DNA of 64,000 nt, taken from assembly GCF_000189635.1 (NCBI RefSeq), contig NW_002476364.1:372001-436000 (forward strand), given 5' to 3'. The notes beneath the pieces were generated by a model. It made no database searches. It worked only from the letters and a program-made list of their open reading frames with translations, and had not been told where the DNA came from. Position numbers and translations under genes: made by a program. The stretch comes from Tetrahymena thermophila SB210 (lineage: Eukaryota; Ciliophora; Oligohymenophorea; Hymenostomatida; Tetrahymenidae). Positions 37,791-50,239 of this stretch are shown in pieces. The number at the start of each line of letters is the position of its first letter. The stretch's first letter is position 1.

Positions 37791-38901
37791 TTCTCTTAAG
37801 TACTTAAGTTATTACAAAAGTTAAAATTAAGTAAAAATATTAAAGCTTGTTTTAAATTAATTATATTTATTAAATTTAGAAGCATTACCTATCTTTAATA
37901 GTTTTTATATTTGTACACTTAATATCATGAATGGAATATTCCTTTTTGGTTATAGTAGAGGATATGAGGTTTCTATAAATTAATACAAAAATATCTTAAT
38001 CCTTATTATGCTAAAGGATAATTATGTTTAAAACTTGAGACTCTTAATCTAATTTTGCTAGTCTCATATTGTTATTATTGCTAAAAAATCAATACTTTTA
38101 ACATTAATTATTTTTCTTTTACTTTACATCTTTATGAATAAATTTATTACCATTCATCAAAAAGATATTCAAAATTTAAAAAATAGGTAAAACTTAATTA
38201 GTGATAATTAATTTCTCAAAATGGATAGATAATCAATCTTAAGCTAAATTTAATAGGCAATCATATTTTACTACTGTTAGTAAAATAATTCTTTAAAAAT
38301 ATCAAATGATTGATTTGAGTTTAAGTAATTATGAATAAATTAAATATCCTTATCCATTATTTTTAATAATAGGTTAAAGGTAACCTGCGATTCCTTTTAA
38401 TAAAGCGAATTTAACTGTTAGAATTAATTTTATATTATATATCTGTTCCTTTTGAAACATCATCAACCATCATACCAAAATTTGTGATATTTCAAATGAT
38501 TATTATTTTAAAAATAATCCTTAACTTTTAAGATAATTTCATGGATATAAAATGAGGCAATCATAGGTATAATTTATATTTCATATATGAGGTTTTATAA
38601 TTAAATAATGTAAATTTTTTGTTTGATAATTATTTACAAACAAAACTATCTATGTATGTATCAAATAAATAATTAGAATAAATTTTTTTTGTTCAATTAA
38701 AATCCTCTAAAAAAACTTTCCATAAAAAATAAGTTCTTAATAAATAATTTTACATTATAAAAAATTAAAATTTATCTTAATTAACTATATTCTTAATATT
38801 ATTACATGATAATATTTGATATATTATGTATTTTAAATTGAAAATAATCTTAGTATTTTCATAATTTTACTTATTCTGTCTGGTATCTCTTATGGAAAAT
38901 A
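37791..38901. other. Array spacer between copies 7 and 8
   Basis: Repeated upstream spacer followed by the 3' flank of copy 8 (from about 38605), which is nearly identical to that of copy 9. No gene. Confidence 0.5.
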
Positions 38902-38904
38902 TCA
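38605..38904. repeat. Recent segmental duplication, 3' flank of copy 8
   Basis: Matches 42195-42495 with only scattered single-base differences (for example GATAATATTTGATATATT versus GATTATATTTGATATATT). This is much closer than other copies' flanks, and the match continues into the coding tails. Confidence 0.8.
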
Positions 38905-40539
38905 AGCAAAAACACCAGTTTCTGAATCATATTTAAATTATGTATTTTATTAATTTACCTATTCCTAAAGGAGAGGATTTTCTTAATAATTCTACTTGGA
39001 ATACTATTACTGTAAAATTATATCATTTTCTAATTATTTTAATGTTTTCTAACTGTCATTTTCTCCTTGCAAAGCTTAATCTTCTCCATTTTAGTTGAGA
39101 TAGATTTCAAATTAATTATTTTGCAGCTAATTATTTGTATTTCTATTAATTCTTAATTAATCTATTTCTAACTATTAATTGTTAATTTTATCAATATATA
39201 TTTTAAGTGTTGATTTAAGATCATTTATAGTTTCATGCACTTTTTAAAATGTCTTAAATTTTTTTAACACAAAAAAAGAAGCTACTAAAATAATAATTAT
39301 CAAAACTGCAATTAATGATATCATAATATTTACAATCAATGAATTTTATTCATATTTTGAAGTACTTTAATTATTATTTGAGTTCACTTAACCATCTTAG
39401 TTATTATTTGGGTTCACTTAACCACCTTAGTTATTATTTGGGTTAGCTTAACCACCTTAGTTATTATTTTCATCTTTTTTAATAGGATCACACTTACCTT
39501 AACCAGAACTTGTAAAACCATCAATACATAAATTAGATGATTAACAACTTGCTTAGTCTTATGCAATTACTCCTTAAGAACAATAGAACATGCATTTTTA
39601 TGATTTATAATCATAATATTGTTAACCTTAGCAACCTTTATAGCAATAAATTAAATTTGTTACCAAACTACAATTTGGGCATAATTGCACATAATTATCA
39701 GTGATCGGACATATACCTTATTATATTTTGCATTTTTATTCTGAATCACTCCATTATGTTCCATCCATACATAATGTTGATGAAAGACAACCTTATTTAC
39801 TTATTGCAATAATTCCATTACCACAATATATCATACATAATGATTATTTTGAGTAAAAAATATATATTTCTGAACCAGGTAAACATGGATTCAAGCAATT
39901 ATTTTAAATAGTGATGCTACAATCTGGACATTAATAAAAATATGCTGAAAATGAATCAGAAGTAGGAATTTTAGTTTAGCAAATAAATTTCTCACATTTT
40001 TTCTATGAATTCAATTAATATCCATCGATACATAGCTGTGAATCTTGGCATACACCGAAATACGATGCAATTTTTCCATCTGTACAATAATCATAGCATA
40101 ATTTTTTTTGATTTGAAAAGTATTAAGTACTTTTACAAATTTGAGAGCAGTATTAAACATCTGAAACCAAATAACAAGACTAGCATTGATAAAGTTATAG
40201 ATTTTAATCAACCATTTTTTAAGCACAAGTTTAAAATTAAATGCATTTTTAATCTGGAATATTCCACTAATATCCATCTATACATTAATTTGTATTATTA
40301 CAATCATTAAAAGCTATTTTTCCATTTCCACAATATTTGACGCATTAATATTTTTATGAAAAATAAAAAATATCTGTAGAAATTAAGCAAGGTTATGAGC
40401 AATACTTGATATCCTAAACTATTCCACAATTTTCACATTGAATTAAGCCTATATTTAGATCATCATTGCTCAATTATTGATCACAAACTGACTTGATTTT
40501 AATTAAAAGAAGAAAAAATATTCCTATTTAATAGTACAT
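38902..40539 (-). CDS. Array copy 8: Cys-rich membrane protein with expanded stalk and shifted C-terminus
   Basis: Intronless, 545 aa, ATG 40539-40537, TGA 38904-38902; modules 3-4 and the tail were checked. The signal peptide begins MYYQIGIFFLLLIKIKS. Four modules, then a stalk with three 30-base units (NNNQGGQVNP type, 39380-39470), transmembrane helix and tail. Near the end, a one-base change in the run after VNQQ moves the frame off the ancestral stop (KDINQL in others). The protein ends instead NTQFKYDSETGVFA, about 30 bases further on. Copy 9 shares this altered end, so the change predates their split. Confidence 0.87.
39380..39470 (-). repeat. 30-bp coding minisatellite, three units, copy 8
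   Basis: Tandem 30-base units encoding NNNQ(G/D)GQ(V/A)N(P/S) in the stalk just outside the membrane. Single-unit forms are present in copies 4 and 7. Confidence 0.85.
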
Positions 40540-40636
40540 TTTTTTAGGATCTATAGTTAATAAAATTAATTATTTTTTTTATCTAAATAATGAATCTATC
40601 TGCTGTTTTTCTTTAATAAATAAGGTAAAAAAGAGA

Positions 40637-40675
40637 AATATCATATATTTTGATAAGTAATACTTGCTAAATTTT
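40637..40675 (-). promoter_or_regulatory. Shared array upstream element, copy 8
   Basis: AAATATCATATATTTTGATAAG then TAATACTTGCTAAATTTT, about 98-136 bases before the ATG. Confidence 0.55.
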
Positions 40676-42492
40676 ATTCTTAAGTATTTAACTTATTACA
40701 AATATTAAAATAAAATAATAAGACTTAAAATTGTTTTAATTTATTTATATTTATTCAATTTAAGAATTTCTTCTATCTTTAATTGTTTTCATATTTTTAC
40801 ACTTAAGCACATAATACAAAAATATATTAATGTTTAAAAATTTAAACTCTTAATCTTATTTTTACTATTTGCATTTTGATATTATAAAAAATATTGATAT
40901 CTCTAAATATTAATTATTTAGCTTTTGCTTTACATCTTTGTGGATATTTTAAAAAAATAGGTAAAACTTAATTTGTTAATTTGCGATAATGTTTCAAAGT
41001 GGATGGATATTCCTAAACTAATTCTAATAGCCAATATTAATTTAATATTATTAATAAAAAATAATTCTTTTTAAAATATCAAGTGACTACTTTGAATTTA
41101 AGTTTATATGTTTTTTTAAATCCTTCATTAAAAAAAACATATCCATAATTTATAAAAATGGGTTAAAAGTTAAAATGTGATTGATTCCTTATTATAAAGT
41201 GAATTTATATTTTAATATTAATATTATATTATACTATACTAAAGCATAAGATTTAAGAAAATTATTTTTCCTTATCTAATTTATAGCTGTTGCTAACAGA
41301 GTTTTATTATTTATTCTTCTAATTGGTTTTTTTATTCCATAATTCATGTTTTTAATTTTGATCAACAAAGTTAGTGATATGTAAAAGAGGATTGTTCAAA
41401 ATAAATCTAAAAATGAAAAATTAAAGACTAATAAATTATAGATTAATAATGTATTTAAATGATATGAAAGAAATATAAGTAACATTTTGAAAAAAATTTA
41501 TTTTAGCACAACATAAAAGAAAATAAAGAATATAAAAGTAGACTTAAGATATATCTTTAATTTAAAATGCGAAAAATGAAAGGATAATATAAATACTAAT
41601 CTGATGATATAGGATTAAAAAAATCAAAATTATCAACAAGCTCATAAAAAGTAAAATTTTTGAAAGATGTTAACATGATTAAAATAATAAAATAAATAGA
41701 TTAACTTATAGATAACTGCTTAATAAAAAGAGGATTTTATTATATAAATATGATAAAATATAGTCTAAATATAAAAGAGTTTATAATTATAAAGAATGAT
41801 ATCAAATAATTTTGTTACTATTTTAATTATTTCAAACATAACAAATAAATTTATTATTCCCTTTCATTAAATAAAAAAATCAAGTATAGTTCATACATTT
41901 AGTAAAGATGTTGCAGATTATATATATATTTGAACATTTATTTTGCCATTAAAAAAGTGTTTGTTTCTAATTTTATTTAGGTCGAATATTTTCAAAATTA
42001 CATGAATTTTTATATGTATGTTAAAAAGAAAAATTTGTATTTTGAGTTTTTTACATACTAAATAGACAAAGAAGAAATTACATTTGGGAGATAATTAACA
42101 AGGGGAGCAATATTTAGAGTAGAATATAATAGATATTGATAACGCGAACTCATTTGAATAAAAAAATTCATTGATTAGATATGATTTTGAGCAAATAATG
42201 TATATTTTTTGTTTGATAATTATTTACAAATAAAACTATCTATGTATGTATCAAATAAATAATTAGGATAAATTTTTTTCGTTCAATTAAAATCCTCTAA
42301 AAAAACTTTCCATAAAAAATAAGTTCTTAATAAACAATTTTACATTAATAAAAAATTAAAATTTATCTTAATTAACTATATTCTTAATATTATTACATGA
42401 TTATATTTGATATATTATGTATTTTAAATTGGAAATAATCTATGTATTTTCATAATTTTACTTATTCTATCTGGTATCTCTTATGGAAAATA
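40676..42492. other. Array spacer between copies 8 and 9
   Basis: Repeated upstream spacer, GAGGG-loop unit D, about 400 bases of unique AT-rich sequence (41780-42190), then the duplicated 3' flank of copy 9. No gene. Confidence 0.5.
41681..41776. repeat. Dispersed GAGGG-loop spacer element, unit D
   Basis: Core reads AATAAAAAGAGGATTTTATT, the only unit with GAGGA in the loop; the stem is preserved. Confidence 0.65.
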
Positions 42493-42495
42493 TCA
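42195..42495. repeat. Recent segmental duplication, 3' flank of copy 9
   Basis: Partner of 38605-38904. Confidence 0.8.
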
Positions 42496-44184
42496 AGCAA
42501 AAACACCAGTTTATGAATCATATTTAAATTATGTATTTTATTAATTTACCTATTCCTAAAGCAGAGGATTTTCTTAATAATTCTACTTGGAATACTATTA
42601 CTGTAAAATTATATCATTTTCTAATTATTTTAATGTTTTCTAACTGTCATTTTCTCCTTGCAAAGCTTAATCTTCTCCATTTTAGTTGAGATAGATTTCA
42701 AATTAATTATTTTGCAGTTAATTATTTGTATTTATAGTAATTTTTAATGAATCTATTTCTAACTATTAATTGTTAATTTTATCAATATGTATTTTTTATC
42801 TTGATTCAAGATTATTTATTGTTTCGTACACTTTTTAAAATGTCTTAAATTTTCTTAACACAAAAAAAGAAGCTGCTAAAATAATAATTATCAAAACTGC
42901 AATTAAAGATATCATAATATTTACAATCAATGAATTTTATTCATATTTTGAAGTACTTTAATTATTATTTGAGTTCACTTAACCATCTTAGTTATTTTTT
43001 GGGTTCACTTAACCACCTTAGTTATTATTTGGGTTCACTTAACCACCTTAGTTATTATTTGGGTTAGCTTAACCACCTTAGTTATTATTTTCATCTTTTT
43101 TAATAGGATCACACTTACCTTAATCTGAACTTGTAAAACCATCAATACATAAATTAGATGATTAACAACTTGCTTAGTCTTATGCAATTACTCCTTTAAA
43201 ACAATAGAACATGCATTTTTATGATTTATAATCATAATATTGTTAAACTTAGCAACTATTTTAGCAATCAGTAGGATTTGTTACCAAACTACAATTCGGG
43301 CATAGCTGCACATATATATCAGGAACCGAACAAAAAGCTTATTATATTTTGCATTTTTTTTCTGAATCGCTCCATTATGTTCCATTTATACATTAATTTG
43401 ATGAAGAACAACTATTTTTGTTTATTGCAATAATTCCATTGCCACAATATACCATGCATAATGATATCTACTCATTAAAATAATATAGTTCTGTACCAGG
43501 TAAACATTTATTCGAGCATACCATCTTATTTACTTAAAATTAATTTAAAGTAGTGATGATGCTACAATTTTAACATTAAAATAAAATTGCTGAAAATGTA
43601 TCAGAAGTAGGAATTTTAGTTGAACAAGTTTATTTTTCACATTTATTTTATGAATTTAATGTATATCCATCAATACATTTAATTCGTTGTGAATCTTTAC
43701 ATGAAATTTAATCCGGTGCAATTATTCCATCTGTACAATACTCTTGGCAAGTCAATTATAGGCTTGAATAGTATTAAGAACTTGAGCATTTATATATACA
43801 GTTTTAAACATCTGAAACCAAACCACAAGATTAGCATTGATAAATTTATAGGTTTTAATCAATAATTTTTTAAGTACATGTTTAATATTAAATGCATTTT
43901 TAATCTGGAATACTCCATTAATATCCATCAATACATCTTTTTGAAAAATTGCAACCCTAACCACCATCAATTATTCCTTCTCCACAATAATTGACACATC
44001 CTAATAATTATGAAAAATACTGATTTGCTTAGCAATTTTTTGAGCAATAAATGATATCCTAAACTATTCCACAATTTTCACATTTAATTAAGCCTAGAGT
44101 TAGATCATAATTGCTCAATTATTAATTACAAGCTGACTTGACTTTAATTAAAAGAAGAAAAAATATTCCTATTAAAAATTACAT
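42493..44184 (-). CDS. Array copy 9: Cys-rich membrane protein with four-unit stalk repeat
   Basis: Intronless, 563 aa, ATG 44184-44182, TGA 42495-42493; ends and variable parts were checked. The signal peptide begins MQFLIGIFFLLLIKIKS. Four modules; module 3 has an extra loop (near 43530-43560) absent from the other copies. The stalk has four 30-base repeat units. The C-terminus follows the same altered frame as copy 8. It is the longest intronless member. Ectodomains of copies 8 and 9 differ far more than their 3' halves and flanks, which suggests faster change or exchange in the ectodomain. Confidence 0.87.
42970..43089 (-). repeat. 30-bp coding minisatellite, four units, copy 9
   Basis: Four tandem 30-base units; two adjacent inner units are almost the same, pointing to unequal exchange or slippage since the split from copy 8. 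Confidence 0.88.
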
Positions 44185-44280
44185 TTTTTTTTTAGGATTT
44201 ATAATTAATAAATTTAATTATTTTTTTTATCCAAATAAAAAATATGCTTTCTTCTTTAATAAGTAAAATATAAAAAGAGA

Positions 44281-44316
44281 ATTATAATAAATTTTGATAA
44301 ATAATCTTGCTAAATC
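44281..44316 (-). promoter_or_regulatory. Shared array upstream element, copy 9 (degenerate)
   Basis: ATAATAAATTTTGATAAATAA then TCTTGCTAAAT, about 97-132 bases before the ATG, with several changes. Confidence 0.4.
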
Positions 44317-45075
44317 TTAAGTGCTTAAGGTATTACAAATGTAAAATTAATTAATAAAAATTAAACTTGTTTTAAATTACTTCCTTCATTATTTTAGGAG
44401 CTGTGCCTATATTTAATACTTTTCATATTTTTATACTTACGTGCATGAATGGAAAATATTCGATTTTTGGTTCTAGAAGAACATTTTATGAGGTTTGTAT
44501 AAATTAATACAAAATTATCTTAATCTAAATTAATAAGAGTTATTATGATTAAAAATTGAGACTCTTAATCAAATTTTACTAGCCGCATTTTGCTATTATC
44601 GATAAAATATCAATATTTTTCAATATTAATTATTTGGTTTCTTACATATTTATGGATATATTTATTACCACTAACTAATAAGAATGATAATTAATATTAA
44701 AAAAAATAGGTAAACTTTAATTTTATGATACTTAAATGCCACATATTTTTTACAAACCTAGCTATTTAATACTGAACGAATAATAAATAAAAATATAAAA
44801 TTATTAAATTGATTAAAAATAAAAATTAAGAGGTTAATTTTAAAAGGGAGGTTCCTGTTTTTAAATTTTGTAAAAAAATTATATTCATTCAAATTCTTTT
44901 TTTTAAGTTTTGAAAATGCCTAAAAAAAGAAATGGGATATTGTACCCTCTTTATTATGATAAGTAAATGAAAAAAAATAAATGTTTAAATAAAAATATAA
45001 TTATAACAAATAAATTTACACAAATAAACTTTACTATATAAAAATATTTTGTTAGCTAAATGATATAATTTTTAA
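44317..45075. other. Spacer between copies 9 and 10
   Basis: Repeated upstream spacer up to about 44700, then unique AT-rich sequence. Copy 10 lacks the shared 3' flank. No gene. Confidence 0.5.
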
Positions 45076-48000
45076 TCACTAGAATTTTTAGTTCTCTAAG
45101 ATAGGAGTTGATTAAAATTAATAGCCTTCTTGCTATTAATTGCCATTTTCATAATAATTTTAATGGTCTGTCCTCTCATTTGAATTCTATTCTTCTAAAT
45201 CCTAAACTTAATTATTCAGATTAATATCAACTTCAATTTCATTTTAATTTATTGACGCATATTAATAAGTATTTATTATTTTAGTTAATTTTTCTATTTC
45301 TAATTATTAATTTTCAAATTTATTTTTCAGTATTTCATTATTTTCTTCTTATTGTTTCTTTATATCTTTCATAATCAAAGGTATTTCTCTCAACTTTTTT
45401 ACAACCCATAATGAAAAAACAACAACTATCAAAGAAACAATTATCGTTACAATAATGTTTGTCATTGAAAAACTCCAGTCAGCAGTATTTGATGTATTTG
45501 ATGGTCCATAATCATTTTACTACTACTTTTATTGTTTGCATTATTTCTAAGATTCATCCCAATCATATCCATTTATACAAATAATAGAATTTGCGCAATC
45601 CATTTAGGATGAAATTACTCCATTACCACAATAATACATACATTAATCTTTATCTTATTAATAAAAAGTCTTCTATGAATTATTACATCTATTTGAACAA
45701 TATTTTATATCTGTAACCAAACTACAATTTTTACAAATTTGTACATATGTGTCAGGTGATGTATTACTAATACACTATTTCTAACATTAATTATTTTAAG
45801 CATTCCATTAATATCCATCTATGCAAATATTAGATTTTGGGCAATTTATTTTAAAATTTGCAATTTATCCATTTCCACAATATTCCATGCATCTCATTAG
45901 CTAATTAGAAAAAAATTATTAAATAGTGCAGCTATTAGAGCAAGAAGAAGGAACTGTAACTAAGCTGCAGTTATCGCATTGACTTATGTCATAATCATAG
46001 TTAATAATCTGCTATTTGCATTTACATTTTTTATCTGAATCACTCCATTATAACCCATCTAAGCAAAGATTCGTAGATAAACAACTTTTTTGATCCAAAG
46101 CAATCTAATAATTTCCACAATAAAAGAAACATTAATTTTATTAAATTGAATAATATTATTCACTTGAGCATTTACTTTGAGAGCAACTACTAATGTTAGA
46201 AACTAAAGAACAATTCACACATTAAACTAAATTATCACATACTTAATTGTTATTGCAATTAAAAAAACTGATGAGCATTCCGTTCTGACATTTGATTAAA
46301 CACTTTTATTGTGCAAAACTCCAACCATAACCTGGTTAGCATTCAAATATTTTATCTAAGCAATAAGATTTATAGCATTTTTAACAAGTTAAACTATTTG
46401 ATACTATGCATGATTATTAATTAAAATCGTAATCTAAATAGCTACCCTTTTAATTTTCATATGAGCATAATAGTTTGTCAGAAGCTGCTGATTAACAAAC
46501 ATTTTACACTTTTTGTTAAAAAGAATGAATTTATATTTTAAACAATCTAAAATAATAAAAATTCTTCTTAAAATCATAATCAAATTAATATTAAATAAAT
46601 GTCATTCTAAAAATGAGTAATAAAATAATAAACTTTAAAAATTAATTTATACCTGCTTAATTATTTGTGTAATAATCTATACTTAACCCTTGATTTCCAA
46701 ATGTTAGGCCTTATATTTACTGCAGTGACCCATAACATAATTTGTTAAATAACTTATAATTTGGTTGACATAATGTGCATTCTTGCTTTTTGCTGTCAAA
46801 AATTGCGCAATAATTTTGAAACAAACTACTTTAACAACTACTTTAATAAAGAAAATAACCTTTTTCATATTTTTCAAGAAAAAAAAAAATTATTTCTAAT
46901 ATATTTTAAAAGTAAAGGGAAATAATAAATACCTTATGTGCATTATAAACATCCTTAATCTTTATTGTCAATTAAGCAAAAGTTTGCTTAATTTTAACTA
47001 ATGGGCATGCATATAATATTCCCCTAAAGACTAGTAAATACATAACCTTAATCACACATCTAAACGCAACTATTATTAATTACAATATAATCTATCACAC
47101 AAAATAAACAATTTCCATTACCATCATAAGATATACAGTTATTTATTGTTCCTTAAACACATTCTTTTTACTGATTCATCATAAATTGTTCTTTACAAAC
47201 TATACACTAGTTATTTGATATTACTTTGCAGTTACTTAATTTAATATCTAAGTCACAAAAGGCTTAGTATTTAAGATTTAAAATAGGTGAAGAAGTTAAT
47301 TATTAAATATAATATATTTCACTACTTTAACACTTAATACATATATTGGATATTGATTGAATGCATCCGCTAACGAGAGTAGAAGGAGCTTATTCACACT
47401 TAAAAGTAAAATTTGGAGTACTACCTTTAAACTGCTAATATTTTGGATCCTTAAAAAAGTCAATAGAATACTTTAACATAATTAGGAATGTAGGGTCAGA
47501 CATATCTTGACTTATTGAAGGGTTTATATTAATTAAAAAGGTTTAAAGAAAATTTAGACCATTTTAATCAAGCTAATACCCTGAGTCGCATGTTGGAGCG
47601 TTACTTAGTGTAATAGGTACACATATATTTTAATTTAAATAAAACCCACTCTTGCAAGCCATACAATATTATAATTAGCCAATTGATCCATACATTTAAC
47701 AGTTTTAAAATTAATCAGAGCAAGTAGAACCAGTAGAATCCACAGCTTAAGTTGCTTCGCAAAGGCATGTTTTACTATCATGCTAATTGCAATTAAAATT
47801 AGAAGGTAGGCATCCAATAGATTAGTATACAAAAGGCTTTAAACATTTTATTTATTAGTCATAAATAGCGCTTGGGTCGATTTAATTTGGATTAATAAAA
47901 TTATATAGCTTGAAATAGTTCTTATTTAAAATAGTAATATAGAATGTTTCGTAATTTTATACACAAACATCATTATATATTTTACAATATGAGTCTAGTT

Positions 48001-48424
48001 AATGACTAATATAATTTCTTGAAATATCTAGTGTATAAGGAAATCTTGGCGAAATACATATTAAATTAACAGTATCTACTTTAGCGCATCTTGGATCAAA
48101 TAAAGAAGGATCTTCTTTAATGATGAGTTGATTTTAATCTATTTAAAGAGTAGAAAGAGCTTCATCACATTCTCCATTTCTATCTAGTCTTTTGCAATAA
48201 GAGTATAAAGGCATAGGTAATTCACTAGCTAGAATGCATGATTAAAAATCATAATTTACTACATATCCTCTTTAACATTCTTAACAAGCAGGAATTGTAT
48301 TAGGTGTTGCTGTATCCACTAGTATTGCTAATCCACAATTTTAAATAATTTTTGCATAATTAATTTCAATTAAAAGAAAAATTAATAAAAAAATCAAAAA
48401 TTAGATTTTTAGTTTCTTTTTCAT
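45076..48424 (-). CDS. Array copy 10: long divergent Cys-rich membrane protein with introns
   Basis: ATG 48424-48422, TGA 45078-45076; about 1,050 aa. The signal peptide MKKKLKIQFLIFLLIFLLIE differs from the array consensus. The N-terminal about 500 residues are a separate Cys-rich region with CxxC pairs (ACQECQRGYVVNYDFQSC; LQYCMACKSGFYLNQ; CISYDGNGNCLFC) like general furin/growth-factor-receptor repeats. The C-terminal half has the array-type modules (CVNCSLVSN, CDNCSLVTV, CKNCSLVTD), each closing YCGNG...CIDGYQW. A transmembrane helix TNIIVTIIVSLIVVVFSLWV and a Gln/Glu-rich coiled-coil tail follow. Introns lie at about 46933-46897 and 46675-46560. The obvious donor of the second gives the wrong phase; a GG|GTTAAG donor just before it restores the frame, so that exon edge is uncertain. 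This gene may be the parent type of the array. Confidence 0.82.
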
Positions 48425-50239
48425 TTCCTGAAAATTTTGTTTTTATTTTTTTATAAATTAATGATAAAAATTGAACAAATATAAATTTATTTAAATTAGA
48501 TAAATTAAGAGTAAAATAGAGAAATAATTGTAATAGTTGTAAGTAAAACTGTTAGAAATAGTCATCTTAAATATTTTAAAAATATTTTATGTTAAATTAC
48601 ATAGAATTATCATAAATAAGTCAAAAATAAGTTATTTTCATATTATACTTTTTTTAGTATTAAATAAGCCTATTTAGATAGCTATTGAACTTATATATTG
48701 GTAAGATATAAAAGAGAGATAAATTACAAAAAAAACAAAAAGGATTAACAGAGTTTAACTTACAAAATATTTTATTTTATTGAAAGGAGCAATTAGAATT
48801 TTTTATTTTATTTTTCTTCTAATTTTGAAAGTAAGTTTTTATATCTTATCTTTTTTAAACCATCATTAAATTTATTTCTACTTTTTTTTGAATATCTTTA
48901 CTAAAATATGAAAAATTTGCATATATAATAATAAGAAGACTATTAAGATGGCTCTTAATCATAGCACCTAATAAAACTAATTATATTAGAGCAACATTTT
49001 AGGCTAAGAATAAGGAATAATATAATAAAAGTAGTAAAAAACTACTTCTTATTCATCAATATGATTGAGAGGGAGATAAAAAGCAAATGGTAGAAAAAAG
49101 GTTAAAAAAATATTAAGATAGTTGCAAAATAAAATAAGGAAGCATGAATATAAATGTAAGAATTGGTAATATATCCTAAATAAATGAAGAGCTTATTCAG
49201 AGGATATAGATTTTTAATATTAAAATAAAAAAAAGAATATTTCTCTCTAGATATTAATACTAAAAGATTGAATTAAAAATTTCCAAAAAGCGGTTAAAAA
49301 GAACATGAAATGTATTAAAAATACAAAAAAAATTTAACTTTTCCACTAAATTTCCAAATACTTTAATGAAATTTTGATAGACATATAGATAAATAGATAA
49401 ATAAATATGCAAATAGATAAATGGATAAGATATTAGTTAGATAAATAAGCAATTAAGCAAGTTAAAAAATAATAAAGGTCAAAGTTTAGTATTTTTTTGT
49501 ATTACTAAAATAATACTAATGAAGATAAAAAAGTTTATAATTTGAAATGAAATATAGTATAAAAAAATAAGAAAAATATTACTATTGAGTAAAAATATTT
49601 AATATTTCTCTAAAAATAATACAATAAGAGAATCAAAAATTTGAAGTATGAAAATAAATTTAATATTTGATAGAGAAGGAAGGAATGATTAAATTATGTG
49701 ATGATAAAGACAGATTTTAAGCGTATAAAATAATATAACATTTTGTTGTTTTGTTTTTAATTAAATCTTAAATAAAGGAATTATTTAATTTGAAAAACTT
49801 TTATTAATTTATCTTTCATACAAAATTAATATTAAAAAAGGAGTATTTATTATTTTGAAAATATGTTTTTATAATTTTATATAGAGATAATAAAGCTGGG
49901 ATATTGAAATTAATATCTATAAAAATAAAAAGGAATTATTATTTATTTTTAGAGATTTATGTATCTTGATAAGTGAAAAATTAAGTCTTATGCACCCTAC
50001 GAACTGATTTTATTTAAGCTTTTAAATATAAAATAAATTTAATTATTAGCAGCAAAAAGAATGAAAAAGCATTTAAAATAATAATAACCAAAATAGAATT
50101 ATAATAAATTTTTAAAAATTAATTAAAAAACAAATAAATCAATTTAAAAGTAAAAAAAGAGAATTTATTGTCTTTAATTAATGATTATAATAAAAATTAA
50201 CAAAATATAAAACAAATAAATTTTTTTACTTGGGAATTA
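48425..50239. other. Intergenic, AT-rich
   Basis: 5' flank of copy 10, then sequence rich in AGATAAATA-type microsatellite (49379-49440). An 80-codon plus-strand frame at 48908-49147 is open, but its composition and length are expected by chance when only TGA is a stop. Confidence 0.5.

Noticed and set aside
22966-40310. Plus-strand frames of 70-100 codons inside each array gene with similar peptides (for example 22966-23226, 34111-34326, 37101-37340, 40005-40310: 'MNLIDIH...FFHLYNTHS')
   Set aside because: They lie antisense to the Cys-rich coding frames and look alike only because the sense genes are paralogues. They end at arbitrary points and several copies lack them, so an overlapping antisense gene family is not supported.
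48908-49147. 80-codon plus-strand frame beginning MKNLHIQQQEDYQD
   Set aside because: With TGA as the only stop and about 80% A+T, chance frames of this length are common. No splice signals, domain or conserved partner was seen.
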